A DNA stretch of 64,000 nt from Bacteroides fragilis (GCA_023664485.1 JAMPFK010000001.1:83088-147087); one strand, 5' to 3'. Shown: positions 17,320-25,971, numbered from the stretch's first letter. Program-made: numbers and translations. The notes: generated by a model from the sequence alone, not told the origin.

Positions 17320-17521
17320 AATTTCCAGTTATTATTCATTTTTCACTGTCAGAACAGACATAAATCCCGCGAAGGCCCTTGAAAAACGCCGGCAGTTAGT
17401 GAAAAAGACGCATTGCGGCTTTTGAACTTAGTGCCGTTGCGCTTTTTCGCGGAGCGAAAGCGTGCCGACAAGGGATTTATGTCTGTTCAGACGGTTGATA
17501 AACTAATGATAACTGAAAATT
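17320..17521. repeat. MITE-like palindromic repeat family 2, full copy
   Basis: Outer inverted ends AATTTCCAGTTATTATT (17320-17336) and AATGATAACTGAAAATT (17505-17521) match each other when one is reversed. Inside are inner inverted repeats CAGAACAGACATAAATCCC and GGGATTTATGTCTGTTC, and a core with GCCGGCAGTTAGT and CTTTTTCGCGGAGCGAAAG. A second, partial copy in opposite orientation is at 48109-48255, and an end fragment at 52426-52447. There is no open reading frame inside. The right end lies 18 bases upstream of the glnA -35 box. Confidence 0.83.
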
Positions 17522-17539
17522 GATTTCCGTGAAGGCATG

Positions 17540-17568
17540 TTGACAAAGCAGTTTTTGAAGTGTTATTC
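17540..17568 (+). promoter_or_regulatory. Predicted glnA promoter
   Basis: A perfect -35 TTGACA at 17540-17545 and a -10-like TTATTC at 17563-17568 are separated by 17 bases. The predicted start of transcription (about 17575) lies just before a terminator-like hairpin in the glnA leader. Confidence 0.6.
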
Positions 17569-17579
17569 TGATACAGGAC

Positions 17580-17618
17580 AAAGGCGTTCTTATGGAAGAG
17601 GATAAGAATGCCTTTTTT
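17580..17618 (+). terminator. Terminator-like hairpin in the glnA leader (candidate attenuator)
   Basis: Arms AGGCGTTCTTAT and ATAAGAATGCCT form a 12-pair stem (one G-U pair) with an eight-base loop GGAAGAGG, followed by six T. It has the form of an intrinsic terminator, yet lies between the predicted promoter and glnA, about 60 bases before its start codon. This suggests transcription attenuation. The loop does not match the A..G hexaloop of published ANTAR targets, so the link to the downstream ANTAR protein is an inference. Confidence 0.6.
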
Positions 17619-17678
17619 GGTATACAGAACGGAATAAAAGGCGGAAGTTTGAAATAGGAGTGGAAAGGAAGGACAGAA

Positions 17679-19013
17679 ATGGGAAAGAATTATACGAAGC
17701 AGGATATTCTCCGGCTGGTGCAGGAGGAGGATGTGGAGTTTATCCGTCTCCAGTTCACGGATATTTTCGGAAATCTGAAAAATGTGGCGATTACGGTGAG
17801 CCAGCTGGAGAAGGCGCTGGATAACGAGTGTATGTTCGACGGCTCTTCCATAGAAGGCTTTGCGCGGATCGAAGAGTCCGATATGTATCTGAACCCGGAT
17901 TATAATACCTTTGAGATTTTTCCGTGGAGGCCGCAGCAGGGCAAGGTAGCGAGGCTGATCTGCGATGTTTACCGCCCGAACGGGGAGCCTTTTGAGGGAG
18001 ATCCGCGCTATATCCTGAAAAGGGCGATTAAGGAAGCCGCCGATATGGGCTATATCTTCGAGGTGGGGCCTGAATGCGAATTTTTCCTGTTCAATACGGA
18101 TGAGAACGCCATGCCGACCACCATCACCCATGAGCAGGCCGGGTATTTCGATTTAGGGCCGGTGGATTTCGGAGAGAACGCAAGAAGGGATATGGTCTTG
18201 ACGTTAGAGGAAATGGGATTTGTTATCGAGGCGTCTCATCACGAGGTGGCGCCCGCACAGCATGAAATCGATATCCGGTACGATGAGGCGCTCGCTACGG
18301 CGGATAATATCATGACCTTTAAGCTCGCGGTCAAGACGATCGCCAAACGGCACGGCCTTCATGCGACCTTTATGCCCAAGCCCAAATATGGAGTAAACGG
18401 TTCCGGGATGCATATCAATATGTCGCTGTCGAAGGACGGCCGGAATATTTTTGCGGATGAAAAGGATAAATTCGGGCTGAGCAGAGAGGCGTATTATTTT
18501 ATCGGAGGCATCATGAAGCATATGAAGGGCATGACGGCGATTACCAATCCGCTCGTCAATTCCTATAAAAGGCTCGTGCCGGGCTTTGAAGCGCCGGTTT
18601 ATATCGCGTGGAGCGCGACCAACCGGAGCCCGCTGATCCGGATCCCGGCGACCCACGGCGTCGGAACGAGGATCGAACTGCGGTGCCCGGATCCGTCGGC
18701 CAATCCGTATCTGGCGCTGGCCGTCTGCCTGCGCGCGGGTCTCGACGGCATTGTGAACAAAATCATGCCGCCGGAGAGCGTGGACTGCAATATTTTTGAG
18801 ATGAGCGGCGAACAGAAAGCCGCTTCCGGGATAGAGGCAATTCCGGGAACGCTGATCGAGGCGGTCTGTGCGATGGAAGAAGATGCGCTCATCAAAGAGG
18901 TGTTGGGGACGCATACCTATAGCAAATATATCGACGGCAAAAAAGAAGAATGGCATCGCTATCGTTCACAGGTGACGGATTGGGAAATTAAGGAGTATTT
19001 GAATAATTTTTGA
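17679..19013 (+). CDS. glnA: Glutamine synthetase, type I
   Basis: The 444-residue enzyme makes glutamine from glutamate, ammonia and ATP and is the main entry of ammonia into metabolism. Landmarks are [12 protein letters not shown], the DGSSIEGF latch loop, [22 protein letters not shown], the ATP-site string [12 protein letters not shown] and [12 protein letters not shown]. The short length without a 25-residue insertion and lack of the NLYDLPP-type adenylylation region point to the Gram-positive GSI-alpha class, which is controlled by feedback and protein partners rather than adenylylation. The gene has its own promoter, a terminator-like leader and an AGGAGTGGAAAGGAAGG stretch as ribosome site. 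An ANTAR regulator follows by 35 bases. Confidence 0.95.
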   Translation: MGKNYTKQDILRLVQEEDVEFIRLQFTDIFGNLKNVAITVSQLEKALDNECMFDGSSIEGFARIEESDMYLNPDYNTFEIFPWRPQQGKVARLICDVYRPNGEPFEGDPRYILKRAIKEAADMGYIFEVGPECEFFLFNTDENAMPTTITHEQAGYFDLGPVDFGENARRDMVLTLEEMGFVIEASHHEVAPAQHEIDIRYDEALATADNIMTFKLAVKTIAKRHGLHATFMPKPKYGVNGSGMHINMSLSKDGRNIFADEKDKFGLSREAYYFIGGIMKHMKGMTAITNPLVNSYKRLVPGFEAPVYIAWSATNRSPLIRIPATHGVGTRIELRCPDPSANPYLALAVCLRAGLDGIVNKIMPPESVDCNIFEMSGEQKAASGIEAIPGTLIEAVCAMEEDALIKEVLGTHTYSKYIDGKKEEWHRYRSQVTDWEIKEYLNNF

Positions 19014-19048
19014 TGCGTCTGGTCAGTCCGGCATAAGGGGGTGAACGT

Positions 19049-19594
19049 GTGATCAATATAATAATAGCTTTACCCAAAATAGATGACGCCAGGAGCATCC
19101 GGAGCATCCTGCTCAAAAACGGATTTCAGGTGACGGGCGTGTGTACGGCAGGGGCGCAGGTCCTGAGCCAGATCGACGGCTGGAACGACGGAATCGTTAT
19201 ATGCGGATACAAGCTGAACGATATGATGTATTCGGAATTGCACGCCTGCCTGCCGGATGGATTCGACATGCTGCTCATGGCCTCCCAGCGCGCGATGAAC
19301 GAATGTCTGGATAATGATATCGTTTGTCTCTCCATGCCCTTTAAGGTACATGACCTGGTCGATACGGTCTCCATGATAAGCCACACGATGATACGGAGGC
19401 GGAGAAAGGCAAAACGGAAACCAGGAGAGAGGAACGCCGGGGAAACGGCGCTCATCAAAGAGGCCAAGGAGCTTTTGATGTTCCGCAATAATATGACCGA
19501 GGAGGAGGCGCACCGCTATCTCCAGAAGTGCAGCATGGACAGCGGCACGAATATGGTGGAGACGGCGCAGATGGTGCTGGCGATGTTTCATTAG
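19049..19594 (+). CDS. ANTAR-domain RNA-binding regulator with degenerate receiver domain
   Basis: The 181-residue protein has an N-terminal receiver-like fold (about 1-120) and a C-terminal ANTAR domain (about 130-180) with the pattern EAKELLMFRNNMTEEEAHRY and METAQMVL-like helix (VETAQMVLAMF). ANTAR domains bind paired hairpins in nascent RNA and prevent termination, as in NasR, AmiR and EutV. The receiver is odd: the acidic pair and the strand-3 phospho-acceptor Asp are not seen (the strand reads GIVICGYKLND), so ordinary phosphorylation is unlikely. Start is GTG with an AAGGGGGTG site. Its position right after glnA, whose leader bears a terminator-like hairpin, suggests control of glnA. 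Confidence 0.85.
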   Translation: MINIIIALPKIDDARSIRSILLKNGFQVTGVCTAGAQVLSQIDGWNDGIVICGYKLNDMMYSELHACLPDGFDMLLMASQRAMNECLDNDIVCLSMPFKVHDLVDTVSMISHTMIRRRRKAKRKPGERNAGETALIKEAKELLMFRNNMTEEEAHRYLQKCSMDSGTNMVETAQMVLAMFH

Positions 19595-19605
19595 GGAAAA
19601 GCACT

Positions 19606-19640
19606 TTTAGCACAGTAAACTGCATTTACTGTGCTTTATG
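19606..19640 (+). terminator. Terminator after the ANTAR gene
   Basis: Inverted arms AGCACAGTAAA and TTTACTGTGCT around CTGCA, followed by TTATG, form a stable hairpin 12 bases after the ANTAR stop. The T-run is short, so strength is uncertain, but placement at the end of the glnA unit fits. Confidence 0.65.
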
Positions 19641-19710
19641 TGTGCCTCGATTTATATTATAGTAAACAAAAGATGAAAATCTGCAGACCGGAAGAAAGGC
19701 GGGGTTAGAA

Positions 19711-20556
19711 ATGAAATTTACGAAAATGCATGGATGCGGGAACGATTATATTTATATCAATGGCGCTGTGGAGCGGATCGCGCAGGAGGATAAGCCGGAA
19801 CTGGTGCGAAAGATCAGCGACAGACATTTTGGAGTCGGAGGGGACGGGGTTATTTTTATCAATCCTTCCGAAACGGCGGATTTCGAGATGGAAATGTATA
19901 ACGCCGATGGCAGCAGGGCGGAGATGTGCGGGAACGGCATCCGCTGTGTGGCAAAATATGTGTACGATAACGGCTTGACGGACAGAACGGATATCAGCAT
20001 TGTCAGCTGCGGGCAGGTGAAATATCTGGAGCTTTTTCTGAAAGACGGCAAAGTGGATACGGTCCGGGTCAATATGGGAGCGCCAATGTTAAGCGCCGCC
20101 CAAATTCCCGTGACGGCTGAGGACGGAAAAGAAAAGATCATAGACGAGCCGATTCTGGTACAGGGAAAAGAATATAAAATGACATGTGTGTCAATGGGAA
20201 ATCCCCATGCGGTCATTTTCATGGAGGATGTGGAACATCTGGATATCGAAAAAATCGGCCCTCATTTTGAGAATCATGAACGCTTCCCCAGGCGGACCAA
20301 TACGGAATTTGTAAAAATCACAGACAGGAGCCATGTGCAGATGCGCGTGTGGGAGCGGGGGACCGGCGAAACGCTTGCCTGCGGAACGGGATGCTGTGCG
20401 ACGGTCGTTGCCTGTATTTTAAATGGTTTGACGGATGAGACGGTTACTGTTAAACTATTAGGTGGAGAGATCGAAATCGCGTGGGACAGAGAGAAAAATC
20501 TGGTCTACATGACAGGACCGGCCGCGACGGTCTTCGAGGGAGAATATACTGGTTAG
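19711..20556 (+). CDS. dapF: Diaminopimelate epimerase
   Basis: The 281-residue enzyme converts LL-diaminopimelate to the meso form used for peptidoglycan and lysine. Both catalytic cysteines are present: C73 in ADGSRAEMCGNGIRC and C224 in TLACGTGCCATV. The N-terminal MHGCGNDYIYIN motif is also diagnostic. An AAGAAAGGCGGGG site precedes the ATG, and an AT-rich TTTATATTATAGTAAAC sequence about 45 bases upstream may be its promoter. dapL follows by 35 bases, giving the last two DAP steps in one unit. Confidence 0.96.
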   Translation: MKFTKMHGCGNDYIYINGAVERIAQEDKPELVRKISDRHFGVGGDGVIFINPSETADFEMEMYNADGSRAEMCGNGIRCVAKYVYDNGLTDRTDISIVSCGQVKYLELFLKDGKVDTVRVNMGAPMLSAAQIPVTAEDGKEKIIDEPILVQGKEYKMTCVSMGNPHAVIFMEDVEHLDIEKIGPHFENHERFPRRTNTEFVKITDRSHVQMRVWERGTGETLACGTGCCATVVACILNGLTDETVTVKLLGGEIEIAWDREKNLVYMTGPAATVFEGEYTG

Positions 20557-20591
20557 AAGAACAGGCATGACAGGAAAGGAATGAAAAGAAT

Positions 20592-21806
20592 ATGGTAAAG
20601 GTAAATGACAATTATCTGAAACTGCCCGGCAGTTATCTTTTTTCAACGATCGCAAAGAAGGTCAGCGCATATACGGCGGCGAACCCGGATAAAAAGATTA
20701 TCCGTCTGGGAATCGGCGATGTGACGCAGCCGCTTTCCCCGGCGGTCATCGGCGCGCTGCATAAAGCGGTGGATGAAATGGCGGATGCGCGTACTTTCCG
20801 CGGTTATGCGCCGGATCTGGGATATGAATTTCTGCGTACCGCGATTGCGGATAACGATTATAAGGCGAGAGGATGCCGGATAGAGGCCGATGAGATTTTT
20901 ATTTCCGATGGCGCAAAATGTGATTCCGGCAATATTCAGGAGATTTTCAGTATCGATAATAAAATCGCGGTCTGCGATCCGGTATACCCCGTTTATGTGG
21001 ATACCAATGTTATGGCGGGCAGGACGGGCACTTATGACGCCGCTTCGGGCAACTGGAGCGATGTGGTTTACATGCCCTGTACGGCGGAAAACGATTTTGC
21101 ACCGGAACTGCCGGAAGAAGTGCCGGATCTGATCTATCTGTGCTTCCCGAACAATCCGACGGGTTCGGCCATAACGAAGGCGCAGCTGCAGGAATGGGTC
21201 GATTATGCGAATAAGAACGGTTCCGTTATCATTTATGATGCGGCGTACGAAGCATATATTTCACAGGAAGATGTACCGCATACGATTTATGAGTGCGACG
21301 GCGCGCAGACCTGCGCGATCGAGCTTCGTTCTTTTTCCAAAAATGCAGGGTTTACGGGAGTCCGGCTCGGCTTTACGGTCATTCCAAAGGAGTTAAAGAT
21401 CGGGGATGTATCGCTCCATGCGCTCTGGGCGAGACGCCATGGAACCAAGTATAACGGCGCGCCTTATATCATCCAGCGTGCCGGGGAAGCGGTCTATGGC
21501 GAGGCCGGCCAAAAGGAGACGAAAGAGCTGGTCGCTTATTATATGAAGAATGCGGCTTATATCCTGAACGGCTTGAAAGATGCCGGTTATACGGTTTCCG
21601 GCGGCGTGAACGCCCCTTATATCTGGTTAAAAGCGCCGAACGGCATGACGAGCTGGGAATTTTTCGACTATCTGTTAGAAAATGCGAATGTGGTAGGAAC
21701 TCCCGGTTCCGGCTTCGGGCCGAGCGGAGAGACTTATTTCCGCCTGACGGCGTTCGGGAGCTATGAAAATACGGTCGAGGCGGTCGAGCGGCTGAAAAAG
21801 TTATAA
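20592..21806 (+). CDS. dapL: LL-diaminopimelate aminotransferase
   Basis: The 404-residue PLP enzyme converts tetrahydrodipicolinate directly to LL-DAP with glutamate as amino donor, bypassing the succinylase and acetylase routes. It has the DapL-typical N-terminus [20 protein letters not shown], the GIGDVTQPL block, LCFPNNPTG, and the PLP-lysine motif [15 protein letters not shown] with K250. Length is standard for the family. It shares a unit with dapF and is followed by a strong terminator. The pair tells us this organism uses the aminotransferase variant of lysine synthesis. Confidence 0.95.
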   Translation: MVKVNDNYLKLPGSYLFSTIAKKVSAYTAANPDKKIIRLGIGDVTQPLSPAVIGALHKAVDEMADARTFRGYAPDLGYEFLRTAIADNDYKARGCRIEADEIFISDGAKCDSGNIQEIFSIDNKIAVCDPVYPVYVDTNVMAGRTGTYDAASGNWSDVVYMPCTAENDFAPELPEEVPDLIYLCFPNNPTGSAITKAQLQEWVDYANKNGSVIIYDAAYEAYISQEDVPHTIYECDGAQTCAIELRSFSKNAGFTGVRLGFTVIPKELKIGDVSLHALWARRHGTKYNGAPYIIQRAGEAVYGEAGQKETKELVAYYMKNAAYILNGLKDAGYTVSGGVNAPYIWLKAPNGMTSWEFFDYLLENANVVGTPGSGFGPSGETYFRLTAFGSYENTVEAVERLKKL

Positions 21807-21881
21807 CGGCCGCAGACAGAAGCGGTTTTCATCATATCAGAAAATGCGGAAACAGCCTTTTATACAGGGCTTGGCGCTTGT

Positions 21882-21910
21882 AAAACGCAGACGGTCTGTC
21901 TGCGTTTTTC
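21882..21910 (+). terminator. Terminator after dapL
   Basis: Arms AAAACGCAGAC and GTCTGCGTTTT around GGTCT with a trailing T-run form a classical intrinsic terminator about 75 bases after the dapL stop. Confidence 0.85.
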
Positions 21911-21989
21911 AGCTTTAACAGCCTGCGCCATATGGCCGCAGACAGGATGAACGGTTCGTGGAGAATGAGCGAAGGGAATGGTAATACAT

Positions 21990-22550
21990 ATGACAGATAC
22001 GCAGTTTGAGACCGCTATGCAGAAAATACGGTCCGGGGACAGGCAGGGCCTTCAGGAAATTTATGAAGAATACATCGGGCTCATTTACGCGATTGTAAAA
22101 GATATCCTGAAAAGCAGGGAAAACGCGGAAGATGTAACGAGCGATTTTTTTATCAGATTGTGGGATAAGGCGGATACGTTTCAGAGCGGAAGAGGGCACA
22201 AAACCTGGATAACGACGATCGCGAGGAATATGGCGATCGATTATCTGAGAAAATATGGGAAAGAAGAGGTCAGGGAGTTTTCGGAAGAGCCAGGGACAGA
22301 GGCGGCTTTCGGAAGCTATGCGGAGATGGACAGCCCGGTGGAGCGGGAAGTGCTCGCGGATATGACGATCACGGAAGCCCTGGCCGGGTTGAAAGAGAAT
22401 GAAAAGCAGATCATGAATATGAAAATTCTGGGCGATATGACTTTTCAGGAGATTGCGGAAACGCTCAGGCTTTCGCTCGGCACCGTGACCTGGCGGTATC
22501 AGAACGCGGTGAAAAAATTAAGGAGGTGCGGTTATGGAACGGGATTTTGA
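21990..22550 (+). CDS. ECF-type RNA polymerase sigma-70 factor
   Basis: The protein has the two-domain layout of ECF sigma factors: region 2 with LIYAIVKDILKSRENAEDVTSD and the -10 recognition helix TWITTIARNMAIDYLRKY, a linker, and region 4 with MKILGDMTFQEIAETLRLSLGTVTWR as the -35 helix-turn-helix. The ATG at 21990 is chosen; an in-frame ATG at 21978 would put the GAAGGGA site too close. The 3' end overlaps the next gene by 17 bases. Since the neighbour is a single-pass membrane protein, the pair looks like a sigma/anti-sigma switch. Target promoters are unknown. Confidence 0.85.
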   Translation: MTDTQFETAMQKIRSGDRQGLQEIYEEYIGLIYAIVKDILKSRENAEDVTSDFFIRLWDKADTFQSGRGHKTWITTIARNMAIDYLRKYGKEEVREFSEEPGTEAAFGSYAEMDSPVEREVLADMTITEALAGLKENEKQIMNMKILGDMTFQEIAETLRLSLGTVTWRYQNAVKKLRRCGYGTGF

Positions 22551-23427
22551 GCAGGAATTCAGGGCATTGAAACAAAGTGAAATACCGGATTTGTGGAACC
22601 GGATAGAAGCCGGCCTGTCCGAAAAGAAAAGCGCGGCGCCCGCACCGGAACAGACAGAGATACACGATAATGGAAAGAGCGATGTGCGGAGACGGTTTGC
22701 ATGGAGAAAATGGGGAACGCTGATAGCGGCCTGCCTGTGCGTTATCATTGTTTTTCCGGCTTTTGCATTATTCATCGGAAACAAAAGCGGCGGAAAGGAC
22801 ACGGCGTCCGGCGCCGCGGCAGAAGAGACTGCCTTCGACAGCACCGTGCCGGAAGAAAGCGCAGAAGGCATGGCGGGAGCGGCTGATGCAGGCGGTTATG
22901 ATATGGCAGCGTCCGTGGCTGAAATGCCGGCGGCGGAAGAAATGCCTGTGGCGGAATCGACAGATGAAATGTCTGCGGCAGCGGAAGATACAGCTTCATC
23001 TGCAGACAGGGACGCGGGGGCGGAGAACAGTGCGGAAGCGTCATCGGATAAGACAGTGGAAAATGCGGAGATTCAGAAAGATGAAGAAGAAAAAGCCATT
23101 GGAGATGACCTTGTGGACGGACAGATCCTGAAAGAAGCGGTAGTACAGATTCAGAAAGTGGAAACGACAGGCGGGGAAGCCTTTTATCAGGCGGTCATTC
23201 TGCAGGCGGATGCGGATGCTGTATTGGAGCGCGAAACACAGATAGCGCTCGTATGCGGCGACGATACGGAATACGATACTCCCCGCGGACTGCGGGATGA
23301 AAGGGCGCTGGAAGAACAGGAAACATATCGGGTGACTTTACGTTATGACGCGGAAGATGGACGGTTTGTTGTTCTGGCGGCGGGGGAGGAGAAAGACGAT
23401 GCGGAGAAAAGACAGAGAAGTGACTGA
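22534..23427 (+). CDS. Putative membrane anti-sigma factor
   Basis: The 297-residue protein has a cytosolic N-terminus (EQEFRALKQSEIPDLWNRIEAGL), a single membrane helix (about 52-74) and an external part with a long low-complexity Ala/Glu/Met stretch (about 85-180), then a compact C-terminal domain (about 190-285). The N-terminal length and position immediately after the ECF sigma gene (17-base overlap, GGAGGTG site) fit an anti-sigma factor. The zinc HxxxCxxC motif of ZAS anti-sigma factors is absent, so the sigma-binding surface would be of another type. Function is inferred from context. Confidence 0.6.
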   Translation: MERDFEQEFRALKQSEIPDLWNRIEAGLSEKKSAAPAPEQTEIHDNGKSDVRRRFAWRKWGTLIAACLCVIIVFPAFALFIGNKSGGKDTASGAAAEETAFDSTVPEESAEGMAGAADAGGYDMAASVAEMPAAEEMPVAESTDEMSAAAEDTASSADRDAGAENSAEASSDKTVENAEIQKDEEEKAIGDDLVDGQILKEAVVQIQKVETTGGEAFYQAVILQADADAVLERETQIALVCGDDTEYDTPRGLRDERALEEQETYRVTLRYDAEDGRFVVLAAGEEKDDAEKRQRSD

Positions 23428-23872
23428 AACGAACGAAATCAGGAAGATACTGGATAGCTGCAAAACGGCCTGCGTCGCCATGCTGGACGGCGATCTGCCT
23501 TATGTGGTGCCGTTAAGTTATGGCTATGAGCTGGAAGACGATCGTCTGGTTTTGTATTTTCACTGTGCCAGGGAAGGAAGAAAACTGGAAATTCTAAAAC
23601 GTAGTCCAAAAGTATGTTTTACCATTTTTCAGGAAGGAGAACTGTTATGCGCGGAAACGCCCTGTGGTTCCGGATATTATTATTCCAGCGTCATAGGGAA
23701 CGGAACCGTGTCGTTCACAGGAGACCCGGGAAAAAAGCGGCACGCCCTGCAGAAGATGTTCGCACAGCAGACGGGAAAGACGATAGAATTTACGGAAGCG
23801 CAGGCAGATGCAGTGTGCGTATTCCAGATCGTTTCCGAAGATTATGCGGGGAAACGGAAGAGAAAAGCGTGA
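23399..23872 (+). CDS. Pyridoxamine 5'-phosphate oxidase-family (split-barrel flavin) protein
   Basis: The 157-residue protein has the FMN split-barrel pattern seen in NimA-like and PNPOx-like families: ILDSCKTACVAMLDGDLPYVVPLSYGYE, LYFHCAREGRKLEILK, VCFTIFQ and YYYSSVIGNGTVSF. Such small proteins bind FMN, F420 or heme and reduce small molecules such as nitroimidazoles; the substrate here is unknown. The ATG at 23399 has a GGGGGAGGAG site and overlaps the anti-sigma gene by 29 bases in another frame, so it is co-translated with the sigma cluster. Its C-terminus ends just before a repeat element. Confidence 0.83.
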   Translation: MRRKDREVTETNEIRKILDSCKTACVAMLDGDLPYVVPLSYGYELEDDRLVLYFHCAREGRKLEILKRSPKVCFTIFQEGELLCAETPCGSGYYYSSVIGNGTVSFTGDPGKKRHALQKMFAQQTGKTIEFTEAQADAVCVFQIVSEDYAGKRKRKA

Positions 23873-23880
23873 AGGACAGC

Positions 23881-23985
23881 CTGAGGAAATGTCAAAAATT
23901 ATTTTTGACATTTCCTGAAAATTGCTTCGCGATTTACCGGAACCAGAAATAACTTTTAAAAAGTTATTTCCAGACGGTTCCTAAC
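23881..23985 (-). repeat. Three-hairpin palindromic element, copy B
   Basis: This is a near-identical inverted copy of the element at 4255-4358, differing at only a few bases (for example TTTTAAAA against CTTTAAGAG in the first hairpin loop and GTC against GTT in the third). The flanking triplets here are TGA on the left and TAA on the right, so a TTA duplication is not exact as it is in copy A. It separates the flavin oxidase gene from the tail of an acetyltransferase gene. Confidence 0.85.
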
Positions 23986-24084
23986 GGGGAATTGACTTCC
24001 GCAGATATCCCAGGCGGCTGTATTGCGGGAGGAGTTCCGGCGGTTAAAATCAGGGATTTGGATGACGATACAGAACAGAAATAA
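23986..24084 (+). pseudogene. C-terminal remnant of a hexapeptide-repeat acetyltransferase
   Basis: Immediately after the repeat element the frame reads GELTSADIPGGCIAGGVPAV, then KIRDLDDDTEQK and TAA at 24082-24084. This corresponds to the last turn of the left-handed beta helix in LacA/NodL/maltose-acetyltransferase proteins (usually VTKDIPPGVVAAGNPAKVIR). No start or N-terminal part is found to the left, where an intact unrelated gene ends 13 bases from the element. So an acetyltransferase gene was lost except for its 3' end. Confidence 0.6.
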
Positions 24085-24171
24085 AAAATCGCAAAAAACC
24101 CATAAATTTTCCGGGCCGTATCCGTATGTATGATATCAGGCAAAAACATACGGACAAGGGAGGAAAGTATT

Positions 24172-25971
24172 ATGAGAAGTCTGCACAGATTATTTTTTCG
24201 GAAAAGGAGCCTGCCGGTGCTGCTCGCGATTGCGCTGGCGGCCGGCACGATGACGGGATGCGGCGCTGGGGGAACGGAAAAGAACAGCACGTCATCCTAT
24301 GATACGTCTTATGATACGGATATGGCGGGCGCTGTAACGGGCATGGAGGATGCCGGAGAGACGGCGGCCGCGGGAAATGCCGTGGAGGAGGATAGCGCTG
24401 CAGACAGCGCTGTGAATGAAACAGAGACAGAGGCGGCTGCGCCCTCGAATGAGAAGGAAGCGGAACGTTCAGACGGGCTTTACAGCGAAGCAAAGAGCGA
24501 GGCGGCCGCGGACTGCATTGGCTATGATGACAGAGGTTACGGTTATGCTGTTTATGGAGCGCCGAACGCGGAAGAGTATCATGCTGTGGATGAATCGGGA
24601 TTTACGGCGGCGGCTGTTTCGCCGCTTTCCACCTTTTCCGCGGATGTAGATACGGCTTCTTATAGTAATCTGCGCAGAATGATAGAGGACGGCTGCCGTC
24701 TGGAAGATATACCTGACGGTTCTGTCAGAATTGAAGAGCTGCTCAATTATTTCCAATACGATTATATCCGCCCGAAAAAAGGAGAGCCCTTCGGCGTTAC
24801 GATACAGCTTGCGGACTGTCCCTGGAATCCGAACAGTAAAATCGCCATGATCGGACTGAAAACGATGGATGTCGACTTTTCAGAGGCGCCGGCGTCCAAT
24901 CTCGTCTTTTTGCTGGACGTTTCCGGCTCCATGTACAGCGACGACAAGCTGCCTCTGTTACAGAAATCCTTTGCCATGCTGACGGAGAATCTGACGAAAA
25001 AGGATACCGTCTCGGTTGTCGTATATGCGGGAGAAGACCGGGTCGTATTGGAAGGCGCAAACGGCCTGGAACAGGAAAAAATCCTGGATGCGGTCAACGG
25101 TCTGGAAGCGGCCGGTTCCACAGCCGGAAGCGATGGTATCGCGACGGCTTATCGGATCGCGGAGAAATATTTTATCAAGGGCGGGAATAACAGGGTCATT
25201 TTGGCGACCGACGGAGATTTGAACGTAGGGCTGACGACGGAGGAGGAACTGGAGAAGCTGATCAGCAAAGAAAAGGAATCCGGCGTTTATCTGTCTGTGC
25301 TCGGTTTTGGAACCGGAAATATAAAAGATAACAAGATGGAAACGCTCGCCGATAAGGGCAACGGTAATTACGCGTATATCGATTCTCTGACGGAAGCGAA
25401 GAAAGTCCTGGTGGAAGAGATGGGGGCGACGCTCATAACGGTCGCGGAGGATGTGAAGTTTCAGGTCGAATTCAATCCGGCGGTGACAGCCGGCTACCGC
25501 CTGATCGGTTACGATAACAGACAGCTCGCAGAGCAGGATTTTACGGATGACAGGAAGGACGCCGGAGAAGTCGGTGCAGGCCATACGGTAACGGTCCTGT
25601 ATGAAATCGTGACGACGGACGCTGCATCGACCTGTGCGGGGACTTCTTTGAAGTATGGAAAAAAGAAGGAACTGCCCGACGAAGAATGGTTTACGGTCAA
25701 TATTCGTTATAAAAAGCCGGGAACGGAGAAGAGCCTTTTACAGTCTTATCCTGTCGATAAAGCGTTTTATCGGGAAACGCCCGGTCAGGATATGCAGTTT
25801 GCGATGGCGGTCGCGGAATTTGGGCTGGTCGTAACGGACAGCGCTTATAAAGGGAATGCCGATATGCGGACGGTCATCGAAAGGCTGAAGAATATCGATA
25901 CCAAATCGGACGAGTATAAAGACGAGTTCTGTTATCTTGTCAGGAGGCTGGAGCAGAACGGAGAAGAGTAG
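24172..25971 (+). CDS. von Willebrand factor A-domain lipoprotein (YfbK-like)
   Basis: The 599-residue protein starts with a basic signal peptide ending in the lipobox MTGC, so it should be lipid-anchored outside the membrane. A long Ala/Glu/Thr low-complexity linker follows (about 30-120). An N-terminal vWA-associated domain (FSADVDTASYSNLRR, about 155-230) precedes the vWA domain (about 255-440) with an intact MIDAS: DVSGS, a GSTAGSDG threonine loop and ATDGDLN. A C-terminal domain ending with RTVIERLKNIDTKSDEY matches the YfbK tail. GGGAGGAAAG precedes the start. It may act with the adjacent ECF sigma pair; the ligand is unknown. Confidence 0.88.
   Translation: MRSLHRLFFRKRSLPVLLAIALAAGTMTGCGAGGTEKNSTSSYDTSYDTDMAGAVTGMEDAGETAAAGNAVEEDSAADSAVNETETEAAAPSNEKEAERSDGLYSEAKSEAAADCIGYDDRGYGYAVYGAPNAEEYHAVDESGFTAAAVSPLSTFSADVDTASYSNLRRMIEDGCRLEDIPDGSVRIEELLNYFQYDYIRPKKGEPFGVTIQLADCPWNPNSKIAMIGLKTMDVDFSEAPASNLVFLLDVSGSMYSDDKLPLLQKSFAMLTENLTKKDTVSVVVYAGEDRVVLEGANGLEQEKILDAVNGLEAAGSTAGSDGIATAYRIAEKYFIKGGNNRVILATDGDLNVGLTTEEELEKLISKEKESGVYLSVLGFGTGNIKDNKMETLADKGNGNYAYIDSLTEAKKVLVEEMGATLITVAEDVKFQVEFNPAVTAGYRLIGYDNRQLAEQDFTDDRKDAGEVGAGHTVTVLYEIVTTDAASTCAGTSLKYGKKKELPDEEWFTVNIRYKKPGTEKSLLQSYPVDKAFYRETPGQDMQFAMAVAEFGLVVTDSAYKGNADMRTVIERLKNIDTKSDEYKDEFCYLVRRLEQNGEE

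Noticed and set aside
17580..17618. Canonical two-hairpin ANTAR target in the glnA leader
   Set aside because: Only one hairpin with an eight-base loop is seen, without the A-x-x-G hexaloops; recorded as an attenuator candidate only.
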